Source of the DNA: Stenopsyche tienmushanensis
Taxonomy: Eukaryota; Arthropoda; Insecta; Trichoptera; Stenopsychidae
Length of the DNA stretch: 64,000 nt
Assembly (NCBI GenBank): GCA_008973525.1
Contig: WACJ01000387.1
Coordinates: forward strand, 186,001-250,000
Reading direction: 5' to 3'
A program made the translations under genes and the position numbers. Positions 1 to 12,495 of the stretch are shown here, piece by piece (within the stretch, counting starts at the first letter, position 1; every line of letters starts with the position of its first letter). Below the pieces are notes generated by a model. It was not told the origin of the DNA. It ran no database searches and saw only the letters and a program-made list of their open reading frames with translations.

Positions 1-289
1 TCAAAATCCAGATATAGGCGGTATTTTCCTGGGAATGATTTTTTTTAAGCCGTCATTATAAAAATTCAATTCAAATACTTGTCTTCCCTAAATTTGAAAA
101 GTGAAAAAGCTGTACTTGAAATTCCTACTAAATTTATTATTTATCTGGTTAGAATACGGCGCCCATTATAAATATTTACTGTATTAAGTTATACAGTTAC
201 TGTGTTTAATGATTAATTAGAATGATCGAATTTAATTTAATTCTTTTATAATTTTGACTTCTTTCTAAATGGATGAGAACGTTTTTTGC

Positions 290-1172
290 TATATAATAGA
301 TTGTCCTGTTATAAATATTATTCGATTGCTCATTTCATCTCTTCTATATTTATGATTTTCCCCCCCGATAAATGATGCTGCATCGATCTAAATAAATTAT
401 AATCGGAAAGAGCAAGGTCAGCAGAATAAGGTGGATGCGGAATCGCTTGTCAATTGTGTTCCTTTAATTTGTTTTCGGTCATCTTTAATTTATGAGGTGG
501 GGCATTATCACATTGCTAAAGAATTTGGCAACAGTTGATTACACCTGACCTCTTCGTACTCAACGTCACTTTTAAACTTTTTAATTGTAAACAATAAATA
601 TCCCTCGTTATAATTTGATCATATGGAAGGACTTCATGGTTTGGAGTCACCTTTGGAGTCCCACTATAAGTACAACATCCACTTTTCATCTTCAGTCACA
701 AGATAGTATAAAAACGGTTGTTTCTTCTCTTTATTAATTAAATCATGACACATACTCGCGCACCGTTTTGATCTCATCAGTAATATCGTGCGGTAATCAC
801 ACCCCCTATTTTATAGTCTTTCCTATTTTTTCAAGTGTATTTGAATACTTTTCTGGAATTATCGGAGCTTGTCTGTTAATTCTCGTATTGTCTATGTTGG
901 ATTTGATTAAATTTCATCACGCAGGATATCGTCATCCACTTTAACCTTTGTCTCACTTCGGACCTTATTTTCTAAACTGAAATTTTCACTTTTAAATTGT
1001 TCAAACCATCTCTGGCATTGACAAACAGTTAAAGATTCTCCGAGAGTATGAAAATAACGATCTTTAGATGTTAGTCGACTAACAAAATGTACAATATGTG
1101 TTATTAAAGGGATGGCTAAGACACGACTGATGATTAGAAAACGACATTCCTAACGGGACAATCTATTATATA
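290..1172 (-). mobile_element. mariner element relic with both terminal repeats
   Basis: A decayed mariner transposase reads on the minus strand between terminal inverted repeats at 290-311 and 1151-1172, which differ at one position (core ataatagattgtcc). Recognisable pieces in order are an N-terminal WFEQFKSENFSLENK block near 965-1015, VTEDEKWM near 675-700 (first catalytic Asp region), CDNAPPHK near 490-512 (second Asp), and HPPYSADLALSDYNLF near 390-438 (third Asp). Exactly 34 residues separate the last two Asp, the DD34D spacing of mariners. The frame has many stops and shifts. The usual C-terminal block is missing between the third Asp and the left repeat, so the copy is internally deleted and inactive. 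A sibling copy lies at 27638-27905. Confidence 0.88.
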
Positions 1173-3724
1173 TTCGTATTTTCAAGTGTTCATATAAAAA
1201 CTATAAAATATACGTCTTTCACTTTTTTAATATAATTTTTTGGAAATATCAATTGCATTACAGTTTCTTACATAGCAAAATAAATGAAGTGCTCTTCTAT
1301 TAAAAAAAATTAAGGCATATTGTCTTTATAAGAAATTTAATATTAAATGTTAGTATTTTCAACTAATATGAATTATGTATAAAAAATGTGTTTTAAAAAC
1401 TCACCGTTAGTTCTTAATTATTTTCGTTCTTTTAACGAACCAGTATAAATTTGATTGGCAAATTATTGAATAAAAGTGTATACAAGTTATAGTCTACTAT
1501 GGATGATAATTTTACTAACAATTGACCTTGGGTCCATATATTAAAGAAAAATATTATTTTACGTAGACATTTTTAATTCTATTACATAGCTAAAACCTGT
1601 TTTAACAGTATTAATATTACTATAAACGATAAGATTTTGGTCTTATAAATAAGAAAATGCTTGTAATCCAAAATTCAACATAAATTCTTAACACGCTCAG
1701 TGCATACATATGTTAATGCATGTTAACACTTATGGAGAAGATTTGCTATAAATTACAAATTAATCCAACCGTTAACAAAAATGATACGATCATTTTACTA
1801 TATAAAAATGTGCAAATTTCTTAAAAAAGTGTTAACATGTATGCCTGATGATCAATCTATAAATTATAAATATTTGTTGCTTGTGTGCAACATATTTCAA
1901 ATTTAAACTTAATTCTGTCCATATTTAACATCTGTAAATGTGATTGCAGGAATAATCCGTGTATATTAGCCCAAAAGTGCTAATGTATTTTAAATATTGT
2001 CAATCTGTATAACAGAATAATTTATATGATGTGTTTTAACTGAGAGGGAAATGATATCAGTCTAAAGATTCAAATTCAAAAATAGCTAGAATTTAGGCTT
2101 GTTTAATGTTGTATTTGTGAAAATCTATTTGATGTGTTTCGACTATCGTCACAAACGTATTCCTTGAAAGCTTTATAATTTTTAAATATTCACAATCTTT
2201 AGCATCACATTAGTTTCAAAATTGTCATACGTTTTAATTAATTGGCACCACACTAGAAGTTTTTATATGATAAGTAGTCGATTACTTTTTTATCACCGAT
2301 ATAAGAGTTTGCTAAAATGAATGCTCATCCAATGATCTTCGTTCTATGACTTAATTGGACTGATTATTCACTAAGCTCAAATCCAAACTAACCTGTGGAA
2401 AATGTTGCTGACCAAATTTAAAACTCACAAAAGACCGTGTCATAATATTAAGCTACGTATTACATTTTCTAAACGACATTTATTAAGATAATCAGTTTGA
2501 TATTAACGTTCAAATATAGAAATGATAATTTTCAATTTGTATATTCCTGATTCTGTCCATTTTATATAAATTTGCAATTATTTGAGGTACTTCAATTGGT
2601 CGCTCTTCCTCTAAATATAGAAAATTTCCTCTACCGTTATTTTGAATATTATATTCGGTTACGTAATCAGTAAATACTATTAAAATATATGCATTGTTAT
2701 GTATATTGAGCGATTTAAATGAAACATATCTCTGCCTAGTTTAAATGATAACGTTGCTTTTTGTCAGAGCCCAACAACTGTTACAAAAGATCGTTGAATC
2801 GGTTATTTTTTTGTTATTAAATAAAACATACATCGTTAAATATACGCAACCAAATGCATCAAACATTGCACTGCTCTCACTTACTAAATTCAGTTTGGTA
2901 AGATTTGTATAATTGTTTATGTGCCAATATAAATATACAGTAGGCTATGTCAAATATACAATTCATTTTTTACTCGAATTTGATTTTTGTATTTTAATAC
3001 GGATATTAATGTGTTTTATAATCTAAAAATCTACAATCACTCTTTATATTTATGTTACAACCATAGCGCAAAAGTTCAGGCTGCATACACAGTCAGCTAT
3101 AAGCTCAAACTGGCCAAGAATGTGGTTGATAACTAGATTTAAAATATTTGCGGCCAAAGACAGTAATGTTGGTATAATTTTTAAAGATACGGGAAGCTTC
3201 TTTCAATTTCGAATTTTCATTTATCGAACGAGTTTAATCCGCGTTGTAAATGGTATTAATTGAAACCTATGCGTTTTTGACTATTGATATGTAATTGTTA
3301 ATGTAGGTAATTAAATGAGTAAAAGACTTGCAATTTTTAAGTCTCAATGAGTGCCGTGCCAATCTCGTTTCCTAAGTGAATCGGCTTGTAAAATTTCTTT
3401 TCGACTATATATTTTATTCTATGAAATGTAAGAAGCGTAATATTATTTTTTTTAACATTTGCCACTTTGAAGATTAAAAACGATTGTGAAACTCGCTGTG
3501 TTCATTATTAACGAGAGAGCCGACAGATATATAAATTTACGTCTATAACTCGCCTGATTTTTCTTTTTTGAAAAATTCGGTTTATATAATTGTAAAATAT
3601 CCGTTCTATGTCCTGTAATTATCAAATCAAATTAATTAAATAATAGGCAAAATTTGATGTAGCGAGAATAATTAATGTGAAATCAATATTTTTATTAAAT
3701 AAACTATTGAAAAGTAATTGAGTT
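1173..3724. other. AT-rich spacer, nothing recognised
   Basis: This 2.5-kb stretch is AT-rich with frequent stops in all frames. I see no exon with plausible splice sites, no RNA gene and no clear terminal repeats. A slightly more GC-rich patch near 3060-3140 reads like older repeat debris but shows no identifiable protein motif. Confidence 0.5.
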
Positions 3725-3728
3725 TTAA

Positions 3729-4502
3729 CCGTTTGCACTCGAGACTCTTTTTCGCACGACGATTCAGTAAATCAAGACGTTTCGACGACTTTTGGTGAAT
3801 TTATTACCCCTAACTTAAAATCATTTCACACACAAATTAATGTATAAAACACCTTTATGAATATAAATTCTTAAATATTAGACTCTGTAATTTATTTGCC
3901 GTTTCATAAAATAAATGCCAAAATGCATGCCTGGCTTGCCGGAGCAAGTATTACAATAATATGCGGTTTGATGTCTTTTTCCGGCTTTGTTTTTTTTTTG
4001 AGAACTTTGCAATCATTCCTAACTCCTGTTAGAATATTATGCAGCTTTCCATTAAAGCGGATATCTTCGGAATCGGAGGTAGAAGTCGATGCTCAATCAT
4101 GTCAGCTGGTGGGCTAATGTTTTCTTATACCGCAGCTTCTTACATCTTCTCTGTTGTTTAGTCATTTTATAAAGCACATTAGACTTTTTGATGATAACTT
4201 CAATTCCACCTCATAAAATTCGTTTTAAGGAGTCATTCCTGCATTGTTCCAGTTGGTCAAGCATCAAGTATTTCTGTATTAAAACTGTATTTCTTTTGCG
4301 GTATGCTACTGTCGATTTCTTGCTGAATAAATGCTTCGTATTTGTTTAGATAGTTCCTGTTAGATGACATTTCAATTTCAATAATTCTTCAGCCAAGACA
4401 AAGCTTTTATCTGCATTAAATCGAATAGTGAGCGATAGTCGTCTCTCGAATTGCGGCATCAAATCATATGGTGAGTGTGAGTCACCTCTCGAGTGCAAAA
4501 GG
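3729..4502 (-). mobile_element. piggyBac-like element, internally deleted, TTAA target sites
   Basis: The element has 16-bp inverted ends, ccgtttgcactcgaga at 3729-3744 and tctcgagtgcaaaagg at 4487-4502, with one mismatch, and is flanked on both sides by TTAA (3725-3728 and 4503-4506), the piggyBac target site. On the minus strand it carries the decayed C-terminal part of a piggyBac transposase. A GT-rich segment (LKLKCHLTGTI) lies near 4350-4400, a segment like NVLYKMTKQQRRCKKLRY near 4120-4190, and a Cys-rich zinc-finger-like tail (YYCNTCSGKPGMHFGIYF) near 3905-3965. Stops and frameshifts break the reading. At about 775 bp it is far shorter than an autonomous element of about 2.4 kb, so it is a non-autonomous derivative. 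Confidence 0.85.
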
Positions 4503-4506
4503 TTAA

Positions 4507-5793
4507 CTGTATCCCAGAAGAGTTATATATCTGTCATTATAAATATCAAAACATCTGTAAAGACGTTTGAATAAATATTTATAAATCTCTAATACATAAT
4601 TTATTAAGGAATTGTTTGTTTATCGTCGTCATTTTTACTCGATTGCCAAATAATGTCTTGAAGTGGTTAACGTTAAATAAAAGATATTGAAAATTTAAAA
4701 GACAATTCTAATAGATGTTTAAGAAATATACGTTTTAATATAATATGCTCTAATTCTTATTTAAGATGTTTTGTATGTCATAAAAAGATGCTGAAAAAAG
4801 TCAATTGATCCTGTGGTTAATATCCCAATGGGGGCGTTAAAAAAAAAGTATCTGTATTCATCTATTGTATTAGTCAAGTTAGTGTTCTTTTATTTGTTGA
4901 TCGAATTATTATTGACTGACCAAATTTTACGTATTATTTAGATTTAGGTAATGTTAATAAATTGTTAAGACATATCTTTTAACGGTAATAATTTTTATGA
5001 GATAAAAATTAATTGACGTGTTAATCCTTAAACTTACATTCCGTAAATGTTATAAATTGCTATGTAGACTGTGAGGAAAGTGTGTTTTACGAGCGAAAAA
5101 CAATTGTTTGAGTTGTCCATGGTGAATTTCTTTGATGTGTTATTTTCAAACCGATGATGAATTTAGATTTAATTGTAATAGTTTGAGAAACATAATGAAC
5201 TAATTTTATTGAAACACTCATGCATTCCATGAACGAAATATAAATACATAATCCTGAAAAAATTGTTTGATTCTTATATTTTTTTAAAGATCTCGTTTCT
5301 ACTATAAGTTTCATTTTATTTAATAAATCCTCATCTTGACTGCTGACTTTTATTTTTTGTATCGTCTGAAATATATTCTGTTTTTAAATATGATTGCTTG
5401 AAATTAGTATTGTTTAATTTATATGGGAAATATTATCATCAACATTTAATTTGTATATTTGAATTCTTCACACATAAATGAGCTTTTATTGATATAATTT
5501 AAGATGTTTTGATGTTAATGTTTGATAGAACTTTAAAAGCTATTCAGGCTATGATTATCAAGTTAAAACTAATAACGTCAAAAACTATTGATATAAATAT
5601 ATATTAGTTATTTAAGAATTTGTTAGTAATACAATTTGAGAAGTTTACTTCAAAAAAATATTTGCTACATGCTCAGTTTCTCTTCCTGCTCTTTTAAATT
5701 CTTTTATAGAAATATTGTCTTCCGAATATGGCTTATTGTTGTATGTAATCCAGATAAATGCAGATAACCGAAGTTATTCAACCTATTAGATCT
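4507..5793. other. AT-rich spacer, nothing recognised
   Basis: No coding, RNA or terminal-repeat signal stands out here. The 75-codon minus-strand open frame at 5087-5314 has no recognisable motif and no splice or poly(A) context, so it is not called. Confidence 0.45.
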
Positions 5794-5953
5794 TCTAATA
5801 TATAAAAATTAATATCTATTTGTTCGTATTTAATGTGCTGGCATACCATTCATCAGATTGCGATAAAACTTTGTCAACTTATTGTTTATACCTGCGGGAA
5901 TAACATAGGCATAGTAAAAAAATTGTTTGTGTACTCAGTTTGTTATGCGAGAC
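5794..5953 (+). repeat. dispersed repeat family A, copy 1 (Helitron-like end?)
   Basis: It begins tctaatatataaaaatt and contains the family core around cgtatttaatg, gataaaactttgtcaactta and cataggcatagtaa. It matches 12864-13024 closely for about 160 bp and shares its first 80-100 bp with 48500-48611 (reverse strand) and 55624-55705. A start of TCTAATATATAAAA resembles insect Helitron 5' termini, but a retroelement 3' end cannot be excluded. No protein is encoded. Confidence 0.6.
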
Positions 5954-6242
5954 ATGACTTTACTGGGCGACGTCACTTTATCGGGGCATTCTGGATCGTT
6001 ACAAATCACTTAAACTCATACGAAATTTATTTTCATATACATTTATTAATTCAATTACATATATAATTATAAAATTATTTTTGTACAATAATTAAAACTC
6101 ACAAATAATAAAGTACATCATATAAATATTAACCGATACATTTCCATTTTGGTAAAACACACATATTCAGGCTTTGCAATATCCATCAAGCAATTTCAAA
6201 AAAAAATCTGCATTCAGTGGTAACAGGTTTTATATCATCGAC

Positions 6243-6355
6243 CTGAGAGTAATTGCACGCGATGTAAAATATTGAGAGTGTTGATATTTTTCTACTAGTC
6301 AATTGTCATTCGTATTTAGAAATGAATAAAGTTTGAATACTGCAATTACTCTCAG
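6243..6355. repeat. 113-bp hairpin with perfect 15-bp inverted ends
   Basis: The sequence ctgagagtaattgca at 6243-6257 is repeated as its exact reverse complement at 6341-6355. The interior is AT-rich and non-coding. It could be a very small MITE or a palindromic relic. No target-site duplication is obvious and no second copy is seen in the window. Confidence 0.5.
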
Positions 6356-9300
6356 ATAAGTTCACTTTATATATTTTTTATTTAGTCAATACATAAAAAA
6401 AATGTGTATAAAAAGGAAATCAGGCAATTCTTTTAACACCCAATATAAAAATATTCTTTTTTAAATCATTTTACAGGTCTGAATGGATTTATTGTTCGTT
6501 TCAGAACTACTGAGGACTTTTCATCATCGAAGTAATTTAAGGCACTATCGAGTCTAATGAAAGAACAATATTTTACTTTTTCCTTATAATAATGCAATAT
6601 TATATGTGATTTTTTATGATAATATATGAAAATTAGTTTAACGAATAAGTTCCATTACAATGAAAATTTTCTCGTCTGTTTATAGAGAAATTTGAATTTA
6701 AATCAAATATTTTTATTGGACTCGAATCATTATTTACAGCGTATTGATAAATAATAATTCTTAAAGAGAATTAAATAAATATGAAATTCACAAACAACGT
6801 TATTGCAGATCTAATAACTGTGCTTCATTGTAATGGATATATTTTTATTAAGCTTGGTTCAAATATACAAAAATCACATATTTATTAAAAGCCGGTAAGA
6901 TATATTGGAGTATAAAAGTAAGAAGGGAATCCAGTACCTGCCTCCGTTATTACTAAACGATCATAATAAAGCCCGTTTTGATAAATTTTATGGTTCATTA
7001 TGACGATTACTAATAAAAGCTGTGGTGTGTTTTTATCGACAAGTACTGTATTTTATAATAACTAAATTCTACAGTATATAGGCTCTCAATTTTTTTGTTT
7101 TATAGGATGAGACCGTTAATAAACGAGGCCTGCGTTTTATTTATAAGCCAAAATTTTTGATATTAAATGTGGTTTTGTGAATTACCGTGCTTATTCATAA
7201 AAAATGCAATAATAAATAACATTGCATTATACGGTTTATAACGATGAACGTTTTATAGAGTGTGTACTTTTTTACTGTAGATTTTTCAATGTCTATGCGT
7301 TTACAAAAAATTATAAGCTTTGCATCGTTTCGGCTAGCATTTATGAATGTTTTCAATACTGGTCTCCACCCAGCGCAATTATGCTATTACGGCTTTGCAT
7401 GAATCTTTGAATTTTAATTCATCAAATCCAGCTTTTTTCAACGTATCATTTCAGTCGAATGTTTCAATTTCTAGAACATCAGTTTATATACGATACAGTT
7501 AATTTAATTTATAATAAGTAATTCTAATCATAATTAAGACTAGATAATATGATTAATATTTTGTAAATACAATAATCTATAATAATTATAAACTGAAAAT
7601 ACAATAAATCAGAAACAGTACATATTAAGATATGTTAATTTTTCATTAGATCTATTTAGAATTCAAAATTGATAAAAAAGTCTTTATTTGAGTATATCAA
7701 TTTTTTGCTTTTAAAATTACTCATCGGCCTTAAAAGATATTAGGTCGACGATTCAGGTAATTTCACCATTCTGAAACATTGAAGAACAACTAAAGTTGCT
7801 TTAAATTTATCTCACGTCTCATAGTTTGATAATTTGATAGGCGAATGAGACTCAATTGTATTGAGATTATTAAATTTAGCAAGTATTTTTTAACATATTG
7901 TGATAGTTTGGGAGCGAAATTTAATAACCTGAAAAAATATTAATGCTAACTGAAAACGAATGAAAAAATGTCTTCGATTCCTGCTTTAAACCATTAACTT
8001 GAAAAACAGTCTTCCCTTTTTAATAGAAACAATCTAACATTCTCTTTAACGCGTTAACCATTCTACAAGTCCACTCACAATCAGTCTTTATTCAAGTATT
8101 AAATACTGATCACACGAAGCCAATCAAAATATCAAAGAAATTTATCGATTGTTCTTGATATATGATTATTTTTTATAGACAAGTATAAAAATAACATATT
8201 CTAAAATGCACTGATCACATTAAAATCAAAGTAATACTCGGAACAATGCCTCTACGTTTCCATGCATGAAGTTACACTTTATATTACCTTAATGTGTCAT
8301 GCGTTTAATTATTTAAACGATTCCGTTGACTCGAATTGAATGCGTATCTCGTTAATTTGCAATTCTTGATGCGCACATAAAATAACTGATGGATTTTTAT
8401 AACATAATAGTATCTGAGAATCATTAAATCCGGAAATAAAATTCACCTGTGTTTACCTCACTTTATCTTAATTGCAAAGACATGAGTTTTTATTTTGGCT
8501 CTATTAACATTCTGCGTTTAATTTTGGATACACTCTCGGTTTTGAATATTGGTGAAATGGTCCCCGTTCAAATGTTTCCTGAGTAATCATTCAATATACC
8601 CAAAAGGACTAAACACCGATATAATAACACTTTATCTATTAACTAATCTCTAAATACACAAGTATAAATAAATATTCATATGTTATGTTACGAAGTTAAA
8701 AATCAGTATTCTAAATATACACTTTGATGTCTACAGTAAATTATATTATACGCGTTGTTATTTAAACATTTGGGGCTTTTCACGTTTCCAAATTTAACGA
8801 CTATAAACGACAACGATAAAAATTAAGTATTGAATCATTCACGAATGAACACCGATTATATTAATACAATTATTATGGTAAATTTTTTCACTGCGATAGA
8901 TTGTAGAGCGAATCGTTTAAGAATTCTGCAAGCCGAAACATAAATATATGTATTAAATATACAACTCAATTTGATTAAATAAACGAGATATAGTAAAAGG
9001 ATATTTGTTAGTGACATACAGTAATACCCTGCTAAATACTATCATTCTGAAAGCTGTTTTGCTATTAAGCTTCCTTGCAATTTTATTCAAACACTCCAAT
9101 TAGGATGATATAAAATAGTTAGTTTTTAACACTGCGCTGTAAATTATCAGTCGAAACTAATCTAAAGAACATCCAGATGACACACTTTCATGCGTACTAC
9201 ATATTACATTATATTTCTATGATGACGAATAAGATGTTACACATTTATTATCATATATTCGATAATATAAGAGATTTATAAACCAAATGAACAAAGGGTT

Positions 9301-9822
9301 CTAAATTTTTCAATACGACTTACAAATACAATTATCTTATTAAGAAATATTAACAGTTAATTATATAATAAGTTAGAGATCATTTGAGAAAAGATAAAAC
9401 GTATAGTTGCACATCGAACAATATTAATTTAACATTGTTCAATTTTAAATACAGCCATAATAATTTCGACCGGAATTATATTTAGGCGATATGAATTCAT
9501 ACGACCCTCGAAACTAAAATAAAATCAATGATATCGACGTTGAATGCTCGTTCGGCAAGATATTTTTTTATAAAACTATTAAAATATCCATTACTTATAC
9601 ACAGTAATTAGAGATATACACACATCTTACTTATATAATATATCTGGGCAAATTCTGACTGATTCTCAGAAGACGGGTTTAGCGTCACTAAAAAGTGATA
9701 GCACAGTCAAACGATTACCGATTGAAATCATAAATAATACATTTCATATGCTCATTTTCATACGCTATATGATTATTTACAGTGCTCTGATATGAAAAGT
9801 ATGTATACGTCTATATATGAGC
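6356..9822. other. AT-rich spacer downstream of the ERICH2-like gene
   Basis: Nothing codes convincingly in these 3.5 kb. A mildly GC-richer patch near 6930-7040 and another near 8500-8600 could be regulatory or old repeat sequence. The segment next to 9823 should hold the 3' UTR and poly(A) site of the minus-strand gene, but I do not see a clear AATAAA signal in the first 120 bases. Confidence 0.4.
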
Positions 9823-12332
9823 CTAGTTGGTGGCTTGCACAAATTTAACTCTCAACATTTCAACCGTTTGCTGCGTGACGGGATCAGTGGGAGATTCAGA
9901 GTCAGAACTCATCTGAAAAAACAACCTTCCAATTTTTATTTGTCCCAAATAATGCAAAAGTTTTGACAATTATAATTTTTCAACCTGAAATGATGTGTTG
10001 GTACCGTCCAATGTGTTCCTGTTTTTATCTTTTCTTTTGGTAAACCAATTGAAGTTGGAGTCGTTTTCGATAGTCGGCACTGGAATAATAATATAAAATT
10101 AGAATAATGTGTTTTTATATATAATAAAATGGATTGGAAAGCAATGTTATATATGTATTATATACCAATTGTGTGACTATAGATTGTGTTTCCATTATTA
10201 TCATCCATTACGTTGCTGTGAATGACCACTTCTTCTAAAAGCGTATCATCTCTGGCGACGACTTCTTCGTCTTCGAGGCTCGAATAGCTATTTGTTGTGC
10301 CAGTCAGAATCAATCCTAGGACTTAAACTTTTGCTTGATCCATTATCTAAGTCGCCTAATTTATCGAATTGCACCCGAGTTGTCCAATTCTGCAGAATTA
10401 TCTAAGCCTGCCGATGAATCCAATCCAATGATATTCTCTTCAAATGATTGTTCTATGGATATTTGTTCATTTTCCTATATAATAATTTAAATATTTATTA
10501 TATGAATTATAATTAAATTGAATTGTATCAATATATTAATATAAATAAAATACCTTTTCGCTCTCGCTGCTTTCACCTTCTTCGCTCTCGCTATCTGACT
10601 GTGTATCTGTATGAGAAGAATTTGGTTCAGCATCTTCTTCACTGCTTAAACTGTGACTATTGCTGTTTTCATCATCAGATGGAGACACTAATATAAATAA
10701 ATATCGAATCAATAGCCAAGCATTAAATTTAATTGTAATAATGCAGCATATAAAGACTTACATTTATCAACTTTCTCTAAAATGAGTGGATAAAACTCTT
10801 TTGCCGTTGCATTATTCGGCTCATAATGTAGAACTGTAATTCAATATTAAAAAATATACATTCAATATTGTTAAATTATAATAAATAAACATTTAAGACA
10901 TAGTGAAAACTTACTCAGTTTACAGTATTTCAATGCAGTCGTGTAATCTTTCAACATTAGCGACGATAAAAACTGAAATCAACAATCAAAATGTATATTT
11001 AATCAGCATTTATTTGAATTGCTTTTGTAGCTGATTGCAATGTATTTTATTTGTGCATAGTTATAAAAGCATTTTAGTGTTGATTTGCTTAAATAGTGTT
11101 TAATGGCTGTTTACCTCGGAGAGAAATTCAGTCGGGGCTGATACCGATTCATCGGCATCAGTGTATTCGGATAGATCTTCATTGCTGCTGCCATGGGTTC
11201 TCTGGCCGGCAGCCAAAAAATTTGACCTCCCTTTGTTTCCGTTGGACTCACCAGCCATTTCCAACATAAAATGCAATGAGATAGAACGAGAACCGCTGGA
11301 CCAGTATCGGCTGTCTACGTTGAAATATTGTTCTTCTTATATCTGCCTAAATAAAATCCAGTCTCTATTCAGGCATGATCATTTGCTGTTTAAAATGTAG
11401 TCAATGATCAAATTGTGTTTGTGGATGATCTAATATTTTTTGGCGGCAATTTCCTTTTGCCTTTTGCTGCAAAATTGGTTACAGTTGCGATGAAGGTATA
11501 GTTTTTTGTGTTGTTTGCGATTTTTTCTCAACGATTCGAAAGAATCACGTCTCTCCTCTATGTCTCTTGTCTTTCTTCGTCTGTTAATGGATTCCTTGGA
11601 AGGGTTGTTCTTTATTTTAGTAGGGGATTCGTCGTCTTCGTTGTCATCACTGTCGCATTGGAGCGAGACGAGCGGTATCCTTACGTTTAATGGGATCCTT
11701 TTCTTTACTGTATTTTCGTCAAAGTCTTCTAACTTCGATTGTTTGCTATCGTTTGTGTCGCCAAGATTACTCAATGATCGAGTTATAATAGGAGGGAGGC
11801 TGAAACCGTTGTCGTTTGAATGCCCTGTGGCGAAATTTTGCGAACTATAGATTTTCGCCTTATTTTTTATGAAATTATTCACTTTCAATTTATTCTGAAG
11901 TAAATTATTTTCTTTTTGCACAACTGGTGTCTGCTGGATCTTCTCTAGCTTATGTCTATCGATCTTTTTCTTTTTGATCGACAACAAATTTTCACGCTTT
12001 TTCACAACAACAGATTGTTCATCAACTGATGGCTTTTGATTAGAAATAGGAGAGGAATTTGGACTTTGTGGGATTTTTTTCAAATGACTGATTGTTTTAG
12101 GAAGAATCTGTTGATTTCTTTCGATTGCCAATTTTGATCTTATTTCGGAGAGTTTAAAGTTCTTAATTTGTGCGGTCAAAGAGTCGATAATCTCTTTGGC
12201 TGATAGTGCTCTATAGTTAATTGTTCCAGTGTAGTGAGAATTGATGATTCCTTTTGGTTTATTGCACGTTTGTATGGATTCAGAAAGTGCCAGTTTGATA
12301 ATTGATTCTTTCCAGTCCAATAAATTCACAGT
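9823..12332 (-). CDS. ERICH2-like acidic protein, multi-exon gene (5' exon not found)
   Basis: The exons I can join in frame are 12332-11483, 11314-11115, 10972-10915, 10833-10762, 10687-10554, 10474-10166, 10079-9985 and 9912-9823, ending at TAG (9825-9823). Most junctions have clean GT and AG ends (GTAAGT at 10914 and 10761). Phases agree throughout if 10374-10316 is also removed, giving 583 codons including the stop. The N-terminal 283 codons are basic and low-complexity. The middle has a predicted helical motif (FLSSLMLKDYTTALKYCKL, then ILHYEPNNATAKEFYPLI), followed by a Ser/Glu/Asp-rich tail. From memory of the family, this pattern of a short helical repeat plus acidic tail matches vertebrate glutamate-rich protein 2, whose molecular role is not well defined. 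No signal peptide or membrane segment is seen. The link between the first two exons is the weakest join, and the downstream part could instead start at ATG 11267-11265 (283 residues). Confidence 0.7.
10166..10474 (-). other. exon with frame break: cryptic 59-nt intron or two frameshifts
   Basis: Reading from 10474 the frame encodes an acidic segment (ENEQISIEQSFEENI and onward) but hits TAA shortly after LDNSGAIR. A second frame (FDKLGDLDNGSSKSLSPRID) and then a third (TGTTNSYSSLEDEEVV) continue in the same compositional style. Removing 10374-10316, which begins gtgc and ends ctag, restores one frame and the exact phase needed by the next exon. Alternatively one extra base in the ggg run near 10374-10376 and one near 10300-10306 would also do it. 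The acidic character of the middle frame favours two small insertions or assembly errors. Confidence 0.6.
10762..10972 (-). other. two exons carrying the ERICH2-like helical motif
   Basis: Exon 10972-10915 and exon 10833-10762 are separated by an 81-nt intron with donor gtaagt and a cag acceptor. The split codon ATT (Ile) joins them in phase 1. Together they encode a roughly 40-residue helical segment of the form FLSxLMxKDYxxALKYCKxILxYEPNNxxAKEFxPLI. The spacing of aromatic and small residues is TPR-like (two helices and a turn at YEPNN). This is the most family-specific part of the gene and the basis of the ERICH2 assignment. Confidence 0.65.
11483..12332 (-). other. large 5' exon of the ERICH2-like gene
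   Basis: This long open frame has no ATG anywhere in its 283 codons (an apparent start at 12329 is a GTG), so it must be an internal exon. A strong acceptor lies directly upstream: a T-rich tract ending in aaatag at 12333-12338, on the minus strand. The protein is rich in Lys, Ser, Asn and Arg with a DSDDNEDDESP acidic patch, and is probably disordered and possibly nuclear. The proposed donor at 11482 (GTAACC) is only moderate. The frame otherwise runs to a stop at 11430. Confidence 0.6.
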
Positions 12333-12408
12333 CTATTTAAAAAAAAGCAAAAAAATACGGGATAAGCAAAAAATAAAATACGACACAGTTCCAATTTACT
12401 TCACATAC

Positions 12409-12495
12409 GAGGACAAAAACTTCTTGTGCAAGCCAATTTTTTAAATATGTTTATGAACATTTTTGCACAGCCATACACCTCAAAACAAAGTTTTT
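12409..12495 (-). other. candidate 5' exon or leader of the ERICH2-like gene
   Basis: A very good acceptor (ctttttcttttcag on the minus strand, ending at 12496) and a good donor (gtatgt starting at 12408) bracket 87 bases. One frame is open and contains an ATG followed by FINIFKKLACTRSFCP. Its phase does not match the acceptor at 12333 directly, so it may be leader sequence, a wrong exon call, or part of a different splice form. Confidence 0.25.

Noticed and set aside
11506..11850. 114- and 60-codon plus-strand frames (also 11161-11400)
   Set aside because: They are shadows of the minus-strand ERICH2-like exons.
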